A stretch of 64,000 bases of DNA, taken from positions 1,798,001 to 1,862,000 of the forward strand of contig NC_019684.1 of NCBI RefSeq assembly GCF_000316645.1, given 5' to 3'. The notes beneath the pieces were generated by a model. The model did not search any database, was not told the DNA's origin, and was given only the letters and a program-made list of their open reading frames with translations. The translations under genes were made by a program, and so were the position numbers. This DNA comes from Nostoc sp. PCC 7524 (GTDB taxonomy: Bacteria > Cyanobacteriota > Cyanobacteriia > Cyanobacteriales > Nostocaceae). Of this stretch, positions 1 to 7,706 are shown piece by piece (position 1 is the stretch's first letter; each line of letters begins with the position of its first letter).

Positions 1-416
1 CAACCCAGAGCATAGAGCGATTCCGAGCCAAACCAAACAACACTAACACCTCTAGAGCCGCCTCTGGTAGTACGGTAAATGTCACTTTATATACCAGCGA
101 TGTTCAGTGCCAGGAATTTGTACCGCAGAAAGTAGCCGTACCAGCAGCAGAGTCTGTAAATAGTGCCGTAGGTAAAATCATAGAAGAACAAGACACCGCC
201 GACTTTAGCTTGTCGGGATATCGCGTCAGAGTCAACAATGGCATAGCTACCGTTGATTTGCGATTGTCACCCCAATCAAAACGTAAATTCACCTCACTTT
301 CTAGCTGTGAACAGTTTGCCTTATTTGGCAGCCTCCGCAAAACCCTCACCAGTAATTCCCAGTGGAAAATTAAAGAAGTTCGCTTCACCGAAAAAGGCCA
401 AGAAATTGTGCTTTAG
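1..416 (+). CDS. GerMN-like domain protein, C-terminal part
   Basis: An open frame runs from the window edge (first full codon at base 3) to TAG at 414-416, so the start lies outside. The visible 137 residues contain a VTLYTSD strand, a CQEFVPQKVAV segment and an AVGKIIEEQ helix. These resemble the GerMN/sporulation-lipoprotein fold, which cyanobacteria often use in secreted or envelope proteins of unknown function. A low-complexity Asn/Thr/Ser linker precedes the domain, as in an anchored exported protein. No signal peptide can be judged. The family call rests on pattern memory and is moderate; that the frame is coding is well supported. Confidence 0.6.
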   Translation, partial: TQSIERFRAKPNNTNTSRAASGSTVNVTLYTSDVQCQEFVPQKVAVPAAESVNSAVGKIIEEQDTADFSLSGYRVRVNNGIATVDLRLSPQSKRKFTSLSSCEQFALFGSLRKTLTSNSQWKIKEVRFTEKGQEIVL

Positions 417-457
417 TCAATAGTTATTCTCCCCTGCTCCCCTGCTCCCTCTGCTTC

Positions 458-724
458 CTACTCCCCACTCCCCACCTTCAACCATTGCTCAATCAACTCC
501 GCAACAATATCACTCATCTGCCTTTCCTGAGACGCAGCCGCAGCCTTCAATTGTCGATGCAGTTGCTTAGGTAAGTAGATAGTTGTACGGGTATAAGCGG
601 GATCAGTGCTTTTAGTAGTAGAACTCGATTGCTCATCTGTAGACTGTGGTTGCTCTCGCTGTTGACGACTGCGAGCAGCATCAATTAAATCATCAAAACG
701 GCTAGTTTTTTTCTTATTATTCAC
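458..724 (-). CDS. Ribbon-helix-helix partner of ParA
   Basis: An 88-residue protein read from GTG at 724, with GGAG a few bases upstream. The GTG overlaps the parA stop as GTGA, so the two genes are probably translationally coupled. The N-terminal half is basic and Ser/Gln-rich (KKKTSRFDDLIDAARSR). The C-terminal half, TRTTIYLPKQLHRQLKAAA followed by a helix, is a typical ribbon-helix-helix DNA-binding fold. Small RHH proteins directly downstream of a ParA ATPase usually act as the centromere-binding ParB-type partner and as autorepressor. An octamer repeat array upstream of parA (1351-1418) is a natural target. Role inferred from context; the fold call is strong. Confidence 0.75.
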   Translation of the reverse strand: MNNKKKTSRFDDLIDAARSRQQREQPQSTDEQSSSTTKSTDPAYTRTTIYLPKQLHRQLKAAAASQERQMSDIVAELIEQWLKVGSGE

Positions 725-1311
725 GGTAAAATCTCCTTCCCTGCTTCGGCGTAGCATCGCCAAGCAATTTGAGCGTAAGTATCTTTGAGAGCATTAACTG
801 GAACTCCCTCTAAAGCAGCACGTTGGAATACCGCTAACCGTCGAATCCCCGACTTGAACACAGGTAAACCTGCATTTAATAGGGTGACTCTCGCTTCCTC
901 TCCGGCTTTATTGGGATTAGGAGGGACAAGAGTAAGCAATATTTTATACTTTGCTTTAAGTTTTTTCAGTAAATCAACCATGTGCAACGTCGCAGCTAAG
1001 GCGATCGCATCTGGGGTAGTCGGGATAACCAACAAATCGCATCCTTTAGCTAGAGTTTTTAGCTCATCCGCATCTGGACGGGCCGGGGTGTCAATCACTA
1101 TATGCTCATAAAGCCCCGCTAAATTGACTCCCTGCTTCTCATCTGCCACCTTAAAGGGCAAAGAACCCCGATTTGACCAATCTAAAGCACTAAGGTTTAA
1201 ATCACCATCTATTAACAGTGTGTCAGCTTTGCTCTGGAGATATGTAGCTAGATGCAATGCTGTCGTAGATTTACCGACACCACCCTTAAAAGCCGCTACA
1301 GTGATAATCAT
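721..1311 (-). CDS. parA: ParA-family partition ATPase
   Basis: A 196-residue ATPase starting at ATG 1311 (MIITVAAFKGGVGKST). The deviant Walker A box KGGVGKST at residues 9-16 has the extra lysine typical of ParA/MinD/Soj proteins. DTLLIDGDLNLSALDW and HIVIDTPARPD follow as the switch and Walker B regions. It is short and lacks the N-terminal DNA-binding extension, like type Ib ParA proteins, which pair with small RHH partners. The downstream RHH gene overlaps it by 4 bp. ParA would form ATP-dependent patches on the nucleoid to position DNA. Whether it moves a chromosomal locus or is a relic of an integrated plasmid cannot be told here. Confidence 0.85.
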   Translation of the reverse strand: MIITVAAFKGGVGKSTTALHLATYLQSKADTLLIDGDLNLSALDWSNRGSLPFKVADEKQGVNLAGLYEHIVIDTPARPDADELKTLAKGCDLLVIPTTPDAIALAATLHMVDLLKKLKAKYKILLTLVPPNPNKAGEEARVTLLNAGLPVFKSGIRRLAVFQRAALEGVPVNALKDTYAQIAWRCYAEAGKEILP

Positions 1312-1350
1312 TTTTTCGGTGAACGCAAATAATTTTTCGATTTTACTCCA

Positions 1351-1418
1351 CATCTAAACATCTGAACATTTCATTTTTATCTGTATCATCTGAATATTTA
1401 AACATTTAGACATCTAAA
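1351..1418. repeat. CATCTRAA octamer array upstream of parA
   Basis: Octamers run in tandem: CATCTAAA, CATCTGAA and CATTTCAT at 1351-1374, then after 12 bases CATCTGAA, TATTTAAA, CATTTAGA and CATCTAAA at 1387-1418. The array starts 40 bp upstream of the parA start codon. Arrays of 7-8 bp direct repeats are the known operators and centromeres of RHH partition proteins such as Omega and ParG. I infer a combined operator/parS site. Confidence 0.6.
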
Positions 1419-1800
1419 TTACTTAGTATTTTGATATTTAAAATATGATATGTAATTATACTTATATTTTAAATACAAACTATTTTAAGTAAAATGTAGA
1501 GATAAATGTAATTTTAAATACAGCAATTTACTTGCTAGTTGTGGCAGTCGTGAAAGATTGAATATCAAGGAATTTACACATTTCTACCTTTTTTCTACCT
1601 ACCCACTGCAACTAATGCTTTGTAACGGCGTATTACGTTGATGGACAGGTGAGCCGAAAAGTTTTACAATCTGACTGAATGTAGTAAATCTACTTATTGC
1701 CCAATCAACCTCAGCATAGTAAAGATTTTCTGGCGATTCCGCTAGAGAATAGTGCCGACCTATTAATATAAAAAAGTATTGATGAGAGGGTTATAAACCA
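1419..1800. other. AT-rich intergenic stretch
   Basis: About 380 bp, strongly AT-rich near the repeat array, with no convincing ORF, RNA gene or hairpin. The promoter of the parA operon (leftward) and of the small gene at 1801 (rightward) should lie here, but no clear -35/-10 pair stands out. Confidence 0.5.
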
Positions 1801-1923
1801 ATGGATGTAAAGCTAATTTTGGTGGGTTTAACAGTTATATTTACTATTTCGTGCCTATTTTTTGGGACGAAAAACGGATTTTATGATTCCGACAACTATC
1901 ACGGCAATGGCTCTGCTCATTGA
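1801..1923 (+). CDS. 40-residue single-span membrane protein
   Basis: A small frame from ATG 1801 to TGA 1921-1923, preceded by GAGAGGG about 10 bases upstream. Residues 4-22 (KLILVGLTVIFTISCLFFG) form one hydrophobic span, followed by a polar tail with DSDNYHGNGSAH. The layout, one helix plus a short hydrophilic tail, is typical of the tiny subunits of cyanobacterial thylakoid complexes (photosystems, NDH-1), but I do not recognise the family. The start, codon use and membrane pattern support translation; function is unknown. Confidence 0.5.
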   Translation: MDVKLILVGLTVIFTISCLFFGTKNGFYDSDNYHGNGSAH

Positions 1924-2156
1924 TTACACAAACACAAAAGGCAAATTCCCTTGGCCTCTACTTTGAGAGCTTCTTGTTACCCAAATTTTCCACACCAGTG
2001 CGGGTTCGCAAGAGGTGTCCTCTCCAATCAAACATCTATATTCATAGGCTTTAGGGACGCACTACAAAATTTACCCCTAGGCTATAAAACCAAAATCCTT
2101 GTCAAACTGGGCTTTTGGGAGATGTTAACGACAATGAGGTTGGAGAGGAAGGACGC

Positions 2157-3812
2157 ATGAGGGATAATTTGTCAGCACACTCTCGTGTTGATACACAGGA
2201 AACAGCAACTGAATTAGAATGCTTTCCCTATAGTGTGCAACATAACAACGAGGGTGTGTGTTTACTGGTGCGGATGGGGCTACATCGCATTATGCTCGAT
2301 TGTGGTATGGCGGACATTTCCTCTTTGAAAGAGAGTGTCTCTAAATCGTCAGAGCTACCAGCAGATTTAGTATTAGTCACTCATGCCCACCCAGATCACG
2401 CTAGAGGGTTACTCTCACTGCATCAAGCCTTCCCTCATTTACCCATATATGGCAGTGAAGTAACCAGCAAGTTGCTGCCTTTAAATTGGCTAGAGCAAGA
2501 TCCGCAAACAATACCCCAATTTTGTCATGCCCTACCACTGCGATCGCCCATTGAACTAGATGATGGGTTAGTAGTGGAAATCTTTCCCGCCGGACACTTA
2601 CCAGGGGCGGTAGCAATTCTACTTACCTACACCACAGAACAACGTATTTATAAACTCCTGTACACAGGGGACTTTTTCTTATCAAACTCCCGATTAGTGG
2701 AAGGTTTGCGGTTAGAAGAACTACGAGGACTAGATTTAAATGTACTGATTATTGAAGGAACATACGGCACATCCCGCCACCCCCACCGCCGCAACCAAGA
2801 AAACCAACTAGCCGAACGAATTAATCGGGCGATCGCAGATGGTTGTTCTGTGCTAATCCCCACACCAGCTTTAGGTTTGGGGCAAGAACTATTAATGTTG
2901 TTGCGTTCCCATCACCATTTCACCGGCAGAGATTTAGATATCTGGGTTGATGGTGCTGTGGCGATAGGGTGCGACGCATACTTGGAATTGTTACCCCATT
3001 TACCCCCATCAGTACAAAACTTTGCCCGCCATCAACCCTTGTTTTGGGATGAACGAGTCCGTCCCCGTGTGCGGCGGTTGCAGTCGGAACATCATGCGAC
3101 TATGGGCAAATCTCCCTGTATTGTTCTCACAGATATCACCACGGATTTTAACCAATATTGTCAACCTGATACTGGGCCTTGGCTAATCTTACTACCAGAA
3201 AAAATAGATGTAAAAGTTAAGAAAGAATATGCAGCACCCACAACCATCGAAAGCTATCTCCTAGCACAGCACAGTGATGGTCCTGGTACTACCCAGTTAA
3301 TTCACAACCTGCGTCCTCAACACGTTGTCTTTGTGCATGGTTCTTCCAGTTACCTAGCAGACTTAACCAGCTTAGAAGAATTACAAAACCGCTACCACAT
3401 TCATTCACCATTACCGGGGACACGCGTTGAACTGCCCATTGGGGAAACTTTTTTACAACCAGCCGCCCCAGAGACAAACTATGAAGGTGAACTGACAGAA
3501 TTAGGCACAGTCATCACCATTACCCTCCCCGAAGCCATCACCGCCGATCCCCGTTGGCGACAATTTGCTGACACAGGTTTAATCGAAGCCCGTTGGCAGG
3601 GAGAAGAATTAGTATTGAGGGGATTAACTCAACGAGAACTGCTAAATCAAAATAGCGATCGCTATATTACCCCTGATCTCGATTGCTGCGGTACTTGCCG
3701 ACATCAAAGAGGACAAAGATGTTGGAATCCTGCTTCACCTTTATATAACTTTAGAGTCACCTTAGAAGGTTATTGTCCAGCTTTTGAACGGGGATCAGGT
3801 AATAGTCAATAG
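2157..3812 (+). CDS. Metallo-beta-lactamase / beta-CASP-like hydrolase
   Basis: A 551-residue protein. I chose ATG 2157 because GGAGAGGAAGGA lies just before it; a longer frame from 2115 lacks such a site. The zinc-binding THAHPDH motif sits at about residues 75-81 and GHLPGA further on. EGTYGTSRHPHR followed by a helical insert resembles the beta-CASP nucleases (RNase J, CPSF-73 group). The C-terminal end carries a cysteine cluster (DLDCCGTCRHQRGQRCW ... YCPAF) that could bind zinc or an Fe-S centre. An RNA or nucleic acid substrate is inferred from the fold. The stop is followed by a repeat-rich gap. Confidence 0.75.
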   Translation: MRDNLSAHSRVDTQETATELECFPYSVQHNNEGVCLLVRMGLHRIMLDCGMADISSLKESVSKSSELPADLVLVTHAHPDHARGLLSLHQAFPHLPIYGSEVTSKLLPLNWLEQDPQTIPQFCHALPLRSPIELDDGLVVEIFPAGHLPGAVAILLTYTTEQRIYKLLYTGDFFLSNSRLVEGLRLEELRGLDLNVLIIEGTYGTSRHPHRRNQENQLAERINRAIADGCSVLIPTPALGLGQELLMLLRSHHHFTGRDLDIWVDGAVAIGCDAYLELLPHLPPSVQNFARHQPLFWDERVRPRVRRLQSEHHATMGKSPCIVLTDITTDFNQYCQPDTGPWLILLPEKIDVKVKKEYAAPTTIESYLLAQHSDGPGTTQLIHNLRPQHVVFVHGSSSYLADLTSLEELQNRYHIHSPLPGTRVELPIGETFLQPAAPETNYEGELTELGTVITITLPEAITADPRWRQFADTGLIEARWQGEELVLRGLTQRELLNQNSDRYITPDLDCCGTCRHQRGQRCWNPASPLYNFRVTLEGYCPAFERGSGNSQ

Positions 3813-3868
3813 TTCTTCTCCCTGCTTAGGGAATACCAAAAAATAAATTATCCAGAATTGACAGTTTA

Positions 3869-3933
3869 GTAGGGTGCGTCAGTGTCAGAAAACCTAACTA
3901 CACCGAGAAATTATTCATACTGACGCACCCTAC
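3869..3933. repeat. Dispersed GTAGGGTGCGTCAGT hairpin, copy 1
   Basis: A perfect 15-bp inverted repeat, GTAGGGTGCGTCAGT at 3869-3883 and its complement at 3919-3933, around a 35-base centre. Related copies lie at 21888-21948 and 56075-56113. The centre (TAATTTCTCGGT when read on the other strand) is shared with the second copy, so this is one repeat family rather than a chance hairpin. Confidence 0.85.
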
Positions 3934-4010
3934 ATTTAGAATATTTTTTCTCTGGAAGTCCCTTATTCCCAGTCCCCATCTCCTAACTATAGCAGTTGCC
4001 ACATAGATGA

Positions 4011-4080
4011 TTAGGACATCAAGCAATCATAAAACCATTACACTAAAAGGCTTTCAAGTCTGTAACCTGTAACCTGTCCC
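4011..4080. repeat. Dispersed TTAGGACATCA..CATAAAACCATTAC repeat
   Basis: The segment from TTAGGACATCAAGCAATCAT through AAAACCATTAC to the AACCTGT 7-mers is closely matched at 13168-13244, where a CACCTGT array follows in the same position. The two copies look like members of one non-coding repeat family that ends in heptamers. Confidence 0.65.
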
Positions 4081-4099
4081 CTACTGTATATCAATAATA

Positions 4100-4129
4100 A
4101 ATCCTGAGTACGATATTATACTCAGGATT
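4100..4129. repeat. 11-bp inverted repeat
   Basis: AATCCTGAGTA at 4100-4110 pairs perfectly with TACTCAGGATT at 4119-4129 around an 8-base loop. There is no T-run on either side, so it is not a classic terminator. It lies between a gene ending at 3812 (rightward) and one ending at 4235 (leftward) and could serve as a weak bidirectional stop. Confidence 0.6.
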
Positions 4130-4234
4130 CAGATTGATTGAGAACTGGATCAGTTAGGAAGGGACAAATGAACAGAATCGTTTGCAGAAGAATGAAGCAT
4201 GAAAAACTGTCTCCCCTCCTACCTCCTGCCTCAT

Positions 4235-4546
4235 TTACTCAGGATTAGATTCAGGATAAGGGTTGTGGATACGCTCGGCTTCGGGACAATCTTCAGTCAT
4301 GAGTGGCTCTATGTTACCGCGAGGAACTGAAGCTAGCTTTTGAGTGACAGCACCGATGCTTTCAAGACGAACCATCTCCTCCCAAGAGCAAATTTCGTCT
4401 TCTTCCTCTGTTTCATAGCGGAGGGTGACTAAATCTCCCTCTATGTCAATGATGCGGGCGCGCTCTATCCAGCGTTGCTGGTCCCGCAAGAAAACACATA
4501 CCTCCCGCCCATCGCAACACAGTTGATAAATCTTGCGGTGTAGCAT
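4235..4546 (-). CDS. Conserved cyanobacterial protein (DUF6679-like)
   Basis: A 103-residue soluble protein. Residues 1-75 form a compact, strand-rich domain (MLHRKIYQLCCDGREVCVFL ... RARIIDIEGDLVTLRYE), then an acidic, Pro-rich tail (ERIHNPYPESNPE). From memory it matches a cyanobacterial family of unknown function, which I believe is DUF6679; the number should be checked. The IDIEGDLVTLRYETEEED stretch suggests a small beta-barrel. It is a single gene with no operon partner. Confidence 0.7.
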   Translation of the reverse strand: MLHRKIYQLCCDGREVCVFLRDQQRWIERARIIDIEGDLVTLRYETEEEDEICSWEEMVRLESIGAVTQKLASVPRGNIEPLMTEDCPEAERIHNPYPESNPE

Positions 4547-4750
4547 GTACTGCTTCTGCCTTTTTAAACAACGTAGTTAAACTTTTGAAAATCTGGGTTT
4601 TACCCCAATCAAATGACACCCCTAGGAGGTTAGCTTCATGGTTCAGCATCACTAACCCAAAGACTTAATCGAATATTTCATAAATCTAGGTAAATATTGG
4701 GTCATACACTGATGGTTACTGCACCAAGATTCTATCTCCTTTAGGGTGAT

Positions 4751-4912
4751 TTAGCGAATGTCTACTTCTTCATAGAAGTCAAACAATTCGGGAGTTCTAC
4801 TCACCAGATGAATATTTGCTGGTAAGTCTTTCCTACCATTATGTGATAATAAATACTCCAGAACAAGCGATGATTGCGGTTGTTTAATTTGCCTACTTGT
4901 AATCATTGGCAT
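4751..4912 (-). CDS. Possible 53-residue hypothetical protein
   Basis: A short minus-strand frame from ATG 4912 (a second ATG lies two codons on) to TAA 4751-4753. The product is mixed and soluble, with an amphipathic stretch (SSLVLEYLLSHNGRKDLP) and an acidic end (PELFDFYEEVDIR). Protein-like reading continues about 18 codons upstream of the ATG (QAEAPGFSA) before a stop, so this may be the tail of a decayed longer gene. No good ribosome site is seen. Family unknown; a real small gene and a gene remnant are both possible. Confidence 0.35.
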   Translation of the reverse strand: MPMITSRQIKQPQSSLVLEYLLSHNGRKDLPANIHLVSRTPELFDFYEEVDIR

Positions 4913-5078
4913 TGCTGAGAAGCCTGGGGCCTCGGCTTGACTGTTACCCCTATGTATTTGATCTTAACTCATTCTTTTGCTGGTCATCACGGTTTTCTAC
5001 AATAAAGCTCCATGAGTTTTGAGTTTAAGATTTTTTCCTGACACAGTACAGCTATCTGAATGCCAGCATGGGGCAGTA

Positions 5079-5294
5079 TTAGCAAGATTTGTACTGGGTG
5101 AGAGATTCTAAGAGCCGTTGCGAAGATCCTTCTTGTTTAATCTTACCTGTCTGCACCGCCTCATATAAATCTGCCAGAACTGCCAAATCTTCTGGCTGAT
5201 AGCACTTAGTAGCCAGCACTTGATGGAGTAAACCCTCAGATTCAACACTAAGATATCCAGTTTGGAAAGCAGATTCAATGAGTGCGCGAATCAT
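5079..5294 (-). CDS. Small conserved helical protein
   Basis: 71 residues, almost entirely helical and without a membrane span: MIRALIESAFQTGYLSVESE, then HQVLATKCYQPEDLAVLADL and a charged end. The pattern resembles short conserved cyanobacterial hypotheticals, but I cannot name a family. It stands alone, with about 150 bp of AT-rich DNA upstream that should hold its promoter. Function unknown. Confidence 0.6.
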   Translation of the reverse strand: MIRALIESAFQTGYLSVESEGLLHQVLATKCYQPEDLAVLADLYEAVQTGKIKQEGSSQRLLESLTQYKSC

Positions 5295-5439
5295 CGTGAT
5301 TGGGGTAGAGTACGCGATTTATTACCTCTAGTTTGGAATACTTTACATTTTTAAGAATTGATGTAGAACAGCAAATTATTGTGATTTTAGTTACATATTT
5401 TTGTGATCCGGATCACACCTTCTGTCTCCTGCCTCCTGG

Positions 5440-6231
5440 TTAAGATTGAAAAAACTGGCGGAAGTCTTCATCCTTGGCACTTAGTTGCACCCAGTCTAGA
5501 TTTAAAGACTGGAATTTTTGTACCAAGCGATCGCAGGCGGGGCGTTCGGTGGCATAATGTCCAGCATCGATTAAGATGAGGTTGCGATCGCGGCTTTCTT
5601 GAAATTGGTGGAATTTACAGTCAGAAGTCAGATAAGCTTGTGCGCCTGTTTTCACCACCGCACCAATAAAACTAGCACCCGAACCACCCAACACCGCCAC
5701 CTTGGAGATTGTCTGCTGTAAATCAGCACTGGGGGAAAAGATTAAATCTGGGGGATTGAGGCGATTTTGAATCACTGTGAGTAATTCTTGTAAAGTCAAA
5801 AATGGCTCTAATAATCCCACGCGCCCATAACCTAATCCGGCTTGGGTGGGTACAATTGGGGCAACATCTTTTAGTTCTAAAATTTGCCCTAAAACGTCAG
5901 CAGTACCATCTGCAACCTGATCAAAATTGGTGTGGGCGGTGTAAATACCTATATTGTGGGTGAAGGCTAACCGCGCCATTTCCGCAATCGGTTCACCAGT
6001 ACAAAGAGATTTGGGAGGATTGAAGATGAGGGGATGATGGGCAAAGATTAAATTAGCATTTAAGGCGATCGCTTCTTCCATGACTGCCAAAGTTGGTGTT
6101 AAACACACCAAAACCCTAGCCGACTCTTGTAAAACTCCCGACTCAATCTGCCAGCCACAATTATCCCAACTTTCGCACCAACTTGGATTCGCCCAAGCTT
6201 CAAACCAAGTAATTAAATCAGCAATTTTCAT
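5440..6231 (-). CDS. Nif3-like dinuclear metal centre protein
   Basis: 263 residues from ATG 6231 (MKIADLITWFEAW). Nif3/YbgI-family proteins form hexameric rings with a two-metal site; GTP cyclohydrolase 1 type 2 has been used as a family label, but the cellular role remains unsettled. Visible ligands are the HH of FAHHPLIF, the D of TAHTNFDQVADG and, near the end, HYATE. The ATG overlaps the previous gene's stop as TGATG, so the two are translationally coupled. The open frame extends further upstream, but that part lies in the neighbour's sequence in another frame and is not coding. Length is normal for the bacterial short form. Confidence 0.88.
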   Translation of the reverse strand: MKIADLITWFEAWANPSWCESWDNCGWQIESGVLQESARVLVCLTPTLAVMEEAIALNANLIFAHHPLIFNPPKSLCTGEPIAEMARLAFTHNIGIYTAHTNFDQVADGTADVLGQILELKDVAPIVPTQAGLGYGRVGLLEPFLTLQELLTVIQNRLNPPDLIFSPSADLQQTISKVAVLGGSGASFIGAVVKTGAQAYLTSDCKFHQFQESRDRNLILIDAGHYATERPACDRLVQKFQSLNLDWVQLSAKDEDFRQFFQS

Positions 6232-6980
6232 CAATGTTTTTGGGGTTGAATGTTCAACTCTAATGCTAATTGCTCCCGCATTTCCTGGAAAGGTTTGTTC
6301 CAGATGGGGCAAGCGTTCCAATCCCAAGCAGCCACAGGGATAAGTTCTGCTGGCGCTAGATGAGTTAACAACCGATATTCATCTTCTGGTTCACGGGAAA
6401 ATGTGAAAGGATTCCGAAATCCGTTATCACACAACTTATAGGGCTGGGAGTTATCTAGATGAATACGTTGTATCAGTTCCTGAGATTTCGTTAATAAATA
6501 ATCTAGAAAAATTAAGCTAAAAGGTTCTATATCAGCGCGTGTTGCTGGTTCTCGCTGTACCCATCTTGCCCAATCGAAACCATACATAAAATCATGGACA
6601 TAGCGAAATCTAATTTCATTCTTACTACCAAATAATTCCGAGAGTAAGACTATCTTTTCACCAAAAGTTTCTATAAAATTAACCGCCCCATCTTCAGCCG
6701 CTAAAGCTTGATGCAGCATACTACTAACCATAAAATCAAAATCCCAGAAGATATTTTCTGGGAAGTTTTGTATTTGAGAGATAACTATATTTTCTAATGT
6801 ATTTTGTAAAGCCTTAATTACTTGAGGATCGGTAACTTTTTCCGTAATTAATTCTCCTATTTCTACAAAGCTAGTAATTATTTTTTTATGGGGATTAAGG
6901 GTTAATAGATTCACATTATGTTGACTGAGAATTTCATCAATAAATTGAAAAGCATGATTGGGTGCAGTGTGTTGCTTCAT
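6231..6980 (-). CDS. Hypothetical protein coupled to Nif3
   Basis: 249 residues, soluble, mostly helical, rich in aromatic residues in the second half (RFRYVHDFMYGFDWARWVQR). There is no signal peptide or membrane span and I do not recognise a family. The last codon overlaps the start of the Nif3-like gene by one base, so both come from one message. The product may assist or share a substrate with that protein, but this is inference from layout only. The start at ATG 6980 follows a stretch without a strong ribosome site. Confidence 0.7.
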   Translation of the reverse strand: MKQHTAPNHAFQFIDEILSQHNVNLLTLNPHKKIITSFVEIGELITEKVTDPQVIKALQNTLENIVISQIQNFPENIFWDFDFMVSSMLHQALAAEDGAVNFIETFGEKIVLLSELFGSKNEIRFRYVHDFMYGFDWARWVQREPATRADIEPFSLIFLDYLLTKSQELIQRIHLDNSQPYKLCDNGFRNPFTFSREPEDEYRLLTHLAPAELIPVAAWDWNACPIWNKPFQEMREQLALELNIQPQKH

Positions 6981-7161
6981 CTTTATTGAAATAGCCTAAA
7001 AGCTGCAAATCTCAGTGTATCTCTAAATTTGTAATTTATTAAACTAATATTAAACAAACTTAACTATTTGCATAAAAAAATCAGCAAATCAGCATCACAA
7101 AGTAAAGGTTTAGGTATCTATAGTAAACCTGCAATGAATATTTAATATTTTGCTGACGAAA

Positions 7162-7575
7162 CTATCCCGAAATATGGACAACTAATTCTCTGGAATGACT
7201 ACGCTGGCGATGTTCCCAAATATAAATTCCTTGCCAAGTTCCCAACACTAAATGACCACGATTAATTGGGATATGTTCAGAAGTATGCGTCAGTGCGGTG
7301 CGGATATGTGCCGGCATATCATCAGCACCTTCAGCGTCATGAATATATTGCCCTGATTCGGGTACAAGTTTCGCCATGAAGTCGGCTAAATCAACAAGTA
7401 CATCAGGATCAGCGTTTTCTTGAATGACTAAACTGGCGGAAGTGTGGCGTAAAAATAACGTACAAAGTCCAGTTTCTACTCCTGATTCGGCAACTATCGC
7501 TGCAATTTTTGAGGTAATGTTATAAAAGGATTTGCCGTTAGTAGTAATTCTCAGAAGTTTTTGGTAGTGAGCCAT
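7162..7575 (-). CDS. YjbQ/UPF0047 family protein
   Basis: 137 residues, full length for the family. YjbQ proteins are small metal-binding trimers; several show weak thiamine-phosphate synthase activity, hence the database name secondary thiamine-phosphate synthase enzyme. Conserved features are the FLRHTSASLVIQENADPDV segment with its metal-binding histidine, DAEGADDMPAHIRTAL, and GTWQGIYIWEHR near the end. The gene is monocistronic. Physiological role uncertain; family call firm. Confidence 0.9.
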   Translation of the reverse strand: MAHYQKLLRITTNGKSFYNITSKIAAIVAESGVETGLCTLFLRHTSASLVIQENADPDVLVDLADFMAKLVPESGQYIHDAEGADDMPAHIRTALTHTSEHIPINRGHLVLGTWQGIYIWEHRQRSHSRELVVHISG

Positions 7576-7706
7576 ATTTGAAATTACTAAAAAGCTTAAT
7601 TTGGTTGTTTTTTTCTGTTGGGTTAGAGGTAGATAGAATACCTAATGAACTTACCAGTAATGCAATAATTATCATTGATGATATTATTGTAGATAATTTT
7701 ATTACC

